A DNA stretch of 64,000 bases from contig NZ_AUID01000001.1 of NCBI RefSeq assembly GCF_000423525.1, forward strand, positions 62,001-126,000. Reading direction: 5' to 3'. The position numbers were made by a program, and so were the translations under genes. This document shows, one piece after another, positions 58,908 to 64,000 of the stretch. The notes beneath the pieces were generated by a model, which saw only the letters and a program-made list of their open reading frames with translations, was not told the DNA's origin and did no database searches. How positions within the stretch are numbered: position 1 is the stretch's first letter; the number at the start of each line of letters is the position of its first letter. The DNA comes from Proteocatella sphenisci DSM 23131. GTDB taxonomy: Bacteria; Bacillota; Clostridia; Peptostreptococcales; Filifactoraceae.

Positions 58908-59645
58908 CTAATCAAGTATCAGATATTCTCTTGTCTTAATTTTGACTTCTGAAAGATGGTATTTAATATAATAATCAAGCATAATGCTGAGTTCTTGAAT
59001 TATTTGATCATTTATCTTTGCTTCTAGTATTTTTGAAATGTGGTTACTTTGGATGTATTCAATAAGCCTGAATGTTGTAGTATCATACATGTATTTCAGC
59101 CGAACTTGGTTAAGACATTTTGTGCAGACTCTGCCACCTTCTCCTGGAGCGAAGTAGTTCCCAAGATTTTGATTATTTCCACACACTATACATCTGGATG
59201 CATTGGGTCTATATCCTGTATAATCAAGTATTTTTAATTCAAAAATTGTTTTCATTAGAATTATGTTATCATTGTTTTGAAGTTCACCAAGTGAGTCTGC
59301 AAGCAATTGAAATAGTCTGATATTGCTTTGACCTTCCATAGAAAGTTTTTCCACCAGTTCGATCATATAATATCCAAGATATGTTTTTTCCATTTTACTG
59401 GACAATTTATAGAAATTTGATATCAAATCAGCATTGGAAAGCCTGTATTTTCCATCTCTTGTATTAATTGTCACATTAGAATATGCAAATATCTGAGATC
59501 CGCTCATCAGGGGGCTTTTTAAGAGCCTTGCATTTTTTGAATAAACACCAAGTTTCCCCATTTTTCTTGTAAAAAGTGTTAATATGCAATCTGAATCAGA
59601 ATATTTAGTGCTTCTTATTACTATTGCTTCCGTTTGTATTATCAT
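58908..59645 (-). CDS. recO: DNA repair protein RecO
   Basis: RecO anneals single strands and loads RecA with RecR at gaps. The N-terminal OB fold opens QTEAIVIRSTKYSDSDCILTLFTRKMGKLGVYSKNAR. The C-terminal part has a zinc-finger pattern CIVCGNNQ...CTKC (about residues 153-180). It has 245 residues. Its position after era is conserved across Firmicutes. Confidence 0.94.
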   Translation of the reverse strand: MIIQTEAIVIRSTKYSDSDCILTLFTRKMGKLGVYSKNARLLKSPLMSGSQIFAYSNVTINTRDGKYRLSNADLISNFYKLSSKMEKTYLGYYMIELVEKLSMEGQSNIRLFQLLADSLGELQNNDNIILMKTIFELKILDYTGYRPNASRCIVCGNNQNLGNYFAPGEGGRVCTKCLNQVRLKYMYDTTTFRLIEYIQSNHISKILEAKINDQIIQELSIMLDYYIKYHLSEVKIKTREYLILD

Positions 59646-59675
59646 ATATCACCATTTAAACCATATTATAGAGCT

Positions 59676-60584
59676 TTAGATTTCCTTGTCGTTAAATCCA
59701 AAACCTCTGATATAATTTTCATTATCTCTCCAGTTTTCTTTAGGTTTTACCCAAAGTTCAAGGTTTACTTGTATACCCAGTCTAATTTCTAGTTCTTTCC
59801 TTGCTGCGCTTCCTATACCTTTGATTTTTCTTCCGCCTTTTCCGATTATAATACTCTTATGATTCTCTCTTTCACAGTATATTACGGCAGAGATATCCAT
59901 TATTTCTTTATCTGTTCTCTTCTTCATTGATTCGATTCTAACCATAGTTCCATGGGGAATCTCTTCATCAGTATAGTGCAGTATTTTTTCTCTTATAATC
60001 TCAGAGACAAGTACTCGCTCTGGCTGATCTGTAATCATATCTTCTGGAAAAAACTGCGGTCCATATGTCAGATAAACTTTGATTATTTCTATTACCTTTT
60101 TACTGTTAGTTCCCTTTAGTGCAGATACTGGTATTATTTCATCAAATAGATTTAAATTACTGTACATCTGAACTATTTTCATAAGTTTTTCGTTGTTTAT
60201 TTTATCAACCTTGTTGATTATAAGAAGCTTAGTCTCTTTTCTGAATTTCAGTTTTTCTATTATCTTAGAATCAGCCTTTCCTATAAAATCAGATTCATCA
60301 ACTACGTAAAGTATTATATCCATACCCTTCATAGATTCTTCAGATGATTTAAGCATGTATTTTCCAAGTTTATTCCTTGGGTCTTGCATACCAGGTGTAT
60401 CAACAAATACTATCTGAGCATCATCATCGTTAAATATAGCTTTTATCTGATTTCTTGTTGTTTGAGGTTTGTCACTCATTATAGCTATTTTTTCTCCCAC
60501 AAGCTCATTTATAAGTGTTGATTTTCCAACATTAGGCCTTCCTACTATACTTACAAAGCCCGATTTAAATTTTTTATTTATCAT
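59676..60584 (-). CDS. era: GTPase Era
   Basis: Era binds the 3' end of 16S rRNA during 30S maturation. The G domain has VGRPNVGKSTLINELVGEKIAI, the switch region KPQTTRNQIKAIF, DTPGMQDPRNKLG and INKVDK. The C-terminal KH domain has SIIIGKGGRKIKGIGSAARKELE and ends KENWRDNENYIRGFGF. At 302 residues it is complete. It follows the DgkA-PAP2 gene in the conserved ybeY-dgkA-era-recO order. Confidence 0.97.
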   Translation of the reverse strand: MINKKFKSGFVSIVGRPNVGKSTLINELVGEKIAIMSDKPQTTRNQIKAIFNDDDAQIVFVDTPGMQDPRNKLGKYMLKSSEESMKGMDIILYVVDESDFIGKADSKIIEKLKFRKETKLLIINKVDKINNEKLMKIVQMYSNLNLFDEIIPVSALKGTNSKKVIEIIKVYLTYGPQFFPEDMITDQPERVLVSEIIREKILHYTDEEIPHGTMVRIESMKKRTDKEIMDISAVIYCERENHKSIIIGKGGRKIKGIGSAARKELEIRLGIQVNLELWVKPKENWRDNENYIRGFGFNDKEI

Positions 60585-60611
60585 AATATCCTTTCAAAGT
60601 AAAATCTCAAT

Positions 60612-61415
60612 TTATATTTTAAACACTTTAAACATAAAAACTATAACCACAATACCAGTGATTGCTCCAAATACAACTTCACGCAGAGTGTGAATCTTGC
60701 CTTCTATCCTTGACTGACCAACGAGCATTGCCATCAAAAAAGACAGCGTAGCAATAAGGGGATCTTCAGAAAGCAGTGATATCGCGGTTGCCACACCAAA
60801 CCCAAGCGCCGCATGGCCACTCACTATGCCTCCTTGAAATGCAGTTCCCGATTTTGCATAAGTTTTTATCCCTATTACAAGTATCAGTATTAATATTATT
60901 CCTACAAAAGTGACATGAATTCCCTGTCTCCTCATCTTTGTTAAGACCGAAATTGTAATAGGATTTATTTTATCAAAGAAGAGCAGATAGCCCGTTGCAA
61001 TTGCATTTAGTGCAGAAATCAATACTGCTCCAGCTGCCACGTCTTTAGCAATTTTTGCCAGAGGCGAATATTCAGTGGTTGTAAGGTCTACCGCACTTTC
61101 TACTGCTGTATTTATCATTTCAGAAACCACTACAAAAACAATCGATATACATAATATAGCCATTTCTATCCTTGTAAGCTCAAAAAATAAAGAAGCAAAC
61201 AAAATTGCTATGGCAAAAACATAATGAACCCTCATGTTTCTTTCAGACTTAAGCGAGTAAATTATACCTTCAACCGCATAGTTGAAGCTTTTTATCATAC
61301 TTATTTTTCTTGGATTTTTATCATCATATTTTCTATTCAGACTCTGTTTTATTTCAATATCTTTTTCATATTCGGCTTTGAGCCTGGCTTTTAATTCATC
61401 CTTTGTCTCTTTCAT
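60612..61415 (-). CDS. diacylglycerol/undecaprenol kinase fused to PAP2-like phosphatase
   Basis: The N-terminal part (about residues 40-150) is an integral-membrane DgkA-type kinase, with FNYAVEGIIYSLKSERNMRVH and EMINTAVESAVDL (catalytic E-N-E). In Gram-positives this family phosphorylates undecaprenol. The C-terminal part (about 160-267) is a membrane PAP2-like domain with SGTAFQGGIVSGHAALGFG and GQSRIEGKIHTLREVVFGAITG, keeping the SGH and R...H phosphatase motifs. One polypeptide may thus add and remove phosphate on a lipid carrier. The open frame reaches 61448, but the ATG at 61415 starts the conserved region after the ybeY stop. It lies between ybeY and era. Confidence 0.88.
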   Translation of the reverse strand: MKETKDELKARLKAEYEKDIEIKQSLNRKYDDKNPRKISMIKSFNYAVEGIIYSLKSERNMRVHYVFAIAILFASLFFELTRIEMAILCISIVFVVVSEMINTAVESAVDLTTTEYSPLAKIAKDVAAGAVLISALNAIATGYLLFFDKINPITISVLTKMRRQGIHVTFVGIILILILVIGIKTYAKSGTAFQGGIVSGHAALGFGVATAISLLSEDPLIATLSFLMAMLVGQSRIEGKIHTLREVVFGAITGIVVIVFMFKVFKI

Positions 61416-61416
61416 C

Positions 61417-61911
61417 CTAATGATCCCTGGTGATTTCGGCTTTTTCAAGTATATGTCTTTCCATAGCCTGCATCATTTTTGTATCCCCTGGATTCTCATG
61501 ATCATATCCCAGAAGATGAAGTATAGAGTGACAGACAAGAAAGCATATTTCTCTTGTAAAAGAATGATTGTAATCTTTAGCCTGAGCTTTTGCAGTTGGT
61601 ATTGATATTATAATGTCTCCTAGTAATTCAAACATACCCGAATCATTTGAATTCTCATTTTTTCTCATAATTCCTATTTCTTCTTTTGTAAACATGGGAA
61701 AAGAAAGTACATCAGTCTTAGTATCTTTTTTCCTGTATTGCTTATTAATTATTCTTATCTCTTCATCGTCTACAAAAGTGAGCGAAATTTCATAATTGTC
61801 ATTTAATGCATGGACATTAAGCGCTTCACCAATTATTACTTTTAGATAATCTATCATTTCTTTTGTAATCTCAGCTGAATATTCTCCTAAATCATAATTC
61901 AGATCAATCAT
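61417..61911 (-). CDS. ybeY: endoribonuclease YbeY
   Basis: YbeY is a zinc RNase needed for 16S 3'-end maturation and ribosome quality control. The zinc motif is CFLVCHSILHLLGYDHENPG (HxxxHxxxxxH). INKQYRKKDTKTDVLSFPM and LGDIIISIPTAKAQAKDYNHSFTREI are also conserved. At 164 residues it is standard. The start has GGGAG. It is first in the ybeY-dgkA-era-recO run. PhoH, often just upstream, is absent. Confidence 0.97.
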   Translation of the reverse strand: MIDLNYDLGEYSAEITKEMIDYLKVIIGEALNVHALNDNYEISLTFVDDEEIRIINKQYRKKDTKTDVLSFPMFTKEEIGIMRKNENSNDSGMFELLGDIIISIPTAKAQAKDYNHSFTREICFLVCHSILHLLGYDHENPGDTKMMQAMERHILEKAEITRDH

Positions 61912-62041
61912 CTTGTGAATTCTCCCTTATATAATTTATAAATTATACCTGACAAATACTTATATCCTTATTTTACACTAAAGATACCTTTTTTTAAAGA
62001 AGTATTATTACTTGGAAAAGTGTTTGTGAATAATTTTAAAT

Positions 62042-62090
62042 AATAAATTTATTCATTTTATGTTTAATTTATCAGTTTATGGGTTATAAT
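62042..62090 (+). promoter_or_regulatory. promoter region of the superoxide reductase gene
   Basis: TATAAT (62085-62090) lies 43 bp before the start, with a weak TTTAAT 16 nt upstream. A 12-nt palindrome AATAAATTTATT at 62042-62053 lies just upstream of the -35 and could be an operator, although AT-rich symmetry by chance is possible. The 221-bp intergenic region shows nothing else. Confidence 0.45.
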
Positions 62091-62132
62091 ATCTATTAAG
62101 CATTACTAAATTTAATTATTAGGAGGATACAC

Positions 62133-62501
62133 ATGTCAATATCAAATTATTTTAAATCAGGTGACTGGAAATCAGAGAAACATGTTCCAGTTATAATTGC
62201 TCCAGAAAAAGTTAACGCAGAAGAAAGTTTTGAAGTAACTGTATCAATAGGAGATGCAATCGCTCATCCAAATACACTTGAGCATCATATTTCATGGATG
62301 AAATTATTTTTTGTTCAAGAAGGAAGCCAAGTACTTGTAGAAGTTGCGAGCATGGAATTCTCTGCTCACGGAGAGCTTGATAACCTTACTGATCCTCATT
62401 TCTCAACAAAGCTTAAAATTGCTAAACCTGGAAAATTAGTTGCTATGAGCTATTGCAACATCCATGGTCTTTGGGAAAGCGAAGTTGAAGTTAAATTCTA
62501 A
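62133..62501 (+). CDS. superoxide reductase, neelaredoxin type
   Basis: This enzyme reduces superoxide to hydrogen peroxide at a single Fe(His)4(Cys) centre without producing oxygen. All ligands are visible: Glu15 and His17 (SEKHVPV), His45 and His51 (AHPNTLEHHISW), Cys108 and His111 (YCNIHGLW). It has 122 residues and no N-terminal desulforedoxin domain, so it is the single-iron (class II) form. It has its own promoter, AGGAGG site and terminator, as expected for an independently induced oxidative-stress gene. With FprA at 40786 it shows the anaerobic oxygen defence typical of Clostridia. Confidence 0.96.
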   Translation: MSISNYFKSGDWKSEKHVPVIIAPEKVNAEESFEVTVSIGDAIAHPNTLEHHISWMKLFFVQEGSQVLVEVASMEFSAHGELDNLTDPHFSTKLKIAKPGKLVAMSYCNIHGLWESEVEVKF

Positions 62502-62534
62502 TTATTGAAAACACTTCTACAAAAACATAAACAT

Positions 62535-62577
62535 AAAAAACCAGTTCTGAGTAAAAAAATCAGAATCTGGTTTTTTT
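62535..62577. terminator. bidirectional terminator
   Basis: AAAAAACCAG-TTCTGA pairs with TCAGAA-T-CTGGTTTTTT with one bulge, followed by a T-run, between the convergent superoxide reductase and RNA methyltransferase genes. Confidence 0.8.
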
Positions 62578-62617
62578 GTAATCATTTTTAAAATCTTATT
62601 TTAAAACTATTCTTTTT

Positions 62618-63757
62618 TTAATTTTGAACTTTTGGCGGTTTTGGACCAGGAAATTGATAATAGTGTGACTTAAGCATACCATTATAAAGTTTTCTTTTTT
62701 TCATTGCCTTTTTTCCAAACAACTCTTCTACGTTTTCAAGGCTTGAAATTACGTATATTGACCATGTAGGCAGATGTTTAAATGCTTTGCCTAATTGCTT
62801 ATAGAGTTCATACACTTCTTCTTTTTCACCCATTCTTTCGCCGTATGGAGGATTTGTAATAATGAATCCATATTCATTTGAAGAATGGAATTTTGTTGCA
62901 TCAGACTTCATAAAATCAATAAGGTGATCTACTCCTGCAATCTGGGCATTTGATTTTGCAAGCTTTACCATTTCTGGATCAATATCATATGCATAAATCT
63001 TGAACTCTTTATGATTTTCTTTTTCAATCGCTTCTTTTCTGGCAATCATCCAATCTGACTTACTTATAAAAGACAGTTCTTCACCCTGGAAATTACGATT
63101 TATCCCAGGCATTATATTTGCACCTATCATTGCTGCTTCAATTGCAATGGTTCCTGAGCCACACATTGGGTCAACAAGCAACTTTGATTCATTCCAGGGA
63201 GTAAGCATTACCATAAAAGCAGCTATGGTTTCTCTTATTGGAGCTCCACCAGAAAGTTGCCTGTAACCACGTTTATGAAGTGCTGGTCCAGTTGTATCTA
63301 TAGTAACTTGAACTATGTCTTTATTAATAAAAACATGTATTGGGTGTTTTTCGCCTGTCTCACAAAACCACTCTGTTTTATAAACGCTCTTTAATCTTTC
63401 AACGGCAGCTTTTTTAGTGATTGCCTGTATGTCTGAAACCGAAAAAAGTTTACTGTTTATTGATTTTGCTTTTGCAACTGGAAAATTTGCATCAACTGGT
63501 ATATATTTTTCAAGAGGTAGTTTTTTAACGTTTTCAAAAAGTTCATCAAAAGTTCGCGCCTGAAATTCACCCAGTTTTACCAAAATTCTTTCCGCACATC
63601 TCAGCGAAATGTTAGCTGTCGCTATACCTTTTGCATCAGTTTCAAATGTCACTCTGCCATCGGAAACATTAGTAACAGTGAATCCCAGGTTTTTTAATTC
63701 GTAAGACACTGTGGACTCAACTCCAAAGAGGCATACTGCTATTGCTTCAAATTTCAT
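62618..63757 (-). CDS. THUMP-domain class I RNA methyltransferase (RlmL/YpsC family)
   Basis: This 379-residue enzyme probably makes m2G in 23S rRNA, as do RlmL N-terminal-type proteins (Bacillus YpsC). An N-terminal ferredoxin-like/THUMP domain covers residues 1-160. The methyltransferase domain shows HKRGYRQLSGGAPIRETIAAFMV, LLVDPMCGSGTIAIEAAMIGANIMPG (SAM motif), YAYDIDPEMVKLAKSNA and the catalytic NPPYGERMGE. The second methyltransferase of E. coli RlmL is absent. The start has AAGGAG. Confidence 0.9.
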   Translation of the reverse strand: MKFEAIAVCLFGVESTVSYELKNLGFTVTNVSDGRVTFETDAKGIATANISLRCAERILVKLGEFQARTFDELFENVKKLPLEKYIPVDANFPVAKAKSINSKLFSVSDIQAITKKAAVERLKSVYKTEWFCETGEKHPIHVFINKDIVQVTIDTTGPALHKRGYRQLSGGAPIRETIAAFMVMLTPWNESKLLVDPMCGSGTIAIEAAMIGANIMPGINRNFQGEELSFISKSDWMIARKEAIEKENHKEFKIYAYDIDPEMVKLAKSNAQIAGVDHLIDFMKSDATKFHSSNEYGFIITNPPYGERMGEKEEVYELYKQLGKAFKHLPTWSIYVISSLENVEELFGKKAMKKRKLYNGMLKSHYYQFPGPKPPKVQN

Positions 63758-63799
63758 TATATTTCTCCTTATTAATAACTGCTATAGGTTTTATCATTT

Positions 63800-64000
63800 T
63801 TATATAAATTCAAAAAGCAGATTTTTTATTTTGCTTTTTTCTCTTACTGATTTTAAATCATCCAATATATTTTCTATTTTTTTTGCATCACTTATTTTCA
63901 AAGTTATTACGACATACTGATTTAAGGCCTTGATATCCACAAAGTCAGTTTTGTTGTTTTTTAGTAAAGTTTTTACTTTATCGAATTCAGTTTTATTGCT
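63800..64000 (-). CDS. C-terminal end of an unidentified protein (5' part beyond window)
   Basis: A minus-strand frame is open from the window edge to a TAA at 63800-63802, giving 66 residues. It lies 42 bp upstream of the methyltransferase gene on the same strand. The fragment (NKTEFDKVKTLLKNN ... DIKALNQYVVITLKI ... KIENILDDL ... FEFI) has a beta-alpha-beta pattern like small ferredoxin-fold/ACT-like C-terminal domains such as those of MgtC or YigZ-type proteins. The match is too short to name. Confidence 0.6.
   Translation of the reverse strand, partial: SNKTEFDKVKTLLKNNKTDFVDIKALNQYVVITLKISDAKKIENILDDLKSVREKSKIKNLLFEFI

Noticed and set aside
1-64000. CRISPR array, IS element, prophage, toxin-antitoxin or defence island
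   Set aside because: No regularly spaced repeats, transposase, integrase, capsid or defence nuclease were seen; the single XRE gene lacks a partner toxin.

Overview
The window is gene-dense and AT-rich, with strong AGGAGG-type ribosome binding sites and long runs of genes on one strand. Its content points to an anaerobic, low-GC Gram-positive bacterium of the Clostridia. The evidence is a neelaredoxin-type superoxide reductase, an FprA flavodiiron protein, a RicT/PSP1 protein, an EFR1-type flavodoxin-ferredoxin, an SLH-anchored surface protein, two-piece transketolase and glycyl-tRNA synthetase, and selenocysteine use. A Peptostreptococcaceae-like amino-acid fermenter would fit, but genus and species cannot be read from the window.

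Layout. 1-5.4 kb (-): mutL (3' end cut off), mutS, miaB. 5.5-6.8 kb (+): EFR1 ferredoxin and a LapA-like protein. 6.9-9.8 kb (-): UPF0316 protein, dUTPase-like protein, split transketolase. 9.9-14.0 kb (-): parC and parE. 14.1-16.9 kb: two IscA/HesB-like genes on the + strand, each interrupted by an in-frame TGA at the position of the conserved cluster-binding Cys and each followed by a bacterial SECIS-like hairpin. They flank an unknown protein and an ogt gene on the - strand. 16.9-39.7 kb: a long - strand series. In transcription order it holds queG, nth, a VanW protein, cobU, cobS, cobC, obgE, yhbY, nadD, yqeK, an LCP protein, rsfS, glyQ, glyS, tmk, holB, ricT, a tRNA methyltransferase, rsmI, then an envelope module (membrane acyltransferase, ATP-grasp ligase, Asp-type racemase, MurE-like ligase), birA and pepV. 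39.8-44.9 kb (-): MBL hydrolase, rnr, fprA, smpB, SEC-C protein. 45.1-47.5 kb (+): RsuA/RluB pseudouridine synthase and a carboxyltransferase subunit. 47.6-52.4 kb (-): a 1590-residue SLH surface protein. 52.6-53.0 kb (+): an XRE regulator. 53.0-57.9 kb (-): hutU, glutamate formiminotransferase, hutI, cyclodeaminase. 58.1-61.9 kb (-): ybeY, a DgkA-PAP2 fusion, era, recO, a PHP phosphatase. 62.1-62.5 kb (+): superoxide reductase. 62.6-64 kb (-): a THUMP RNA methyltransferase and the 3' end of an unidentified gene.

How it fits together. Most genes are core housekeeping (mismatch repair, topoisomerase IV, ribosome assembly, tRNA modification, cell envelope). The accessory interest is in four places. 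First, the pair of selenoprotein genes, which a standard gene caller would drop or truncate. Second, the racemase/ATP-grasp/MurE-like/acyltransferase set, whose pairing resembles the enterococcal system that adds D-aspartate to the peptidoglycan stem. Third, the tetrahydrofolate-coupled histidine degradation operon, which lacks hutH here. Fourth, the large SLH surface protein with Ig-like and beta-helical regions.

I see no rRNA, tRNA, CRISPR array, insertion sequence or prophage. Intergenic regions are short and mostly hold promoters and hairpin terminators.
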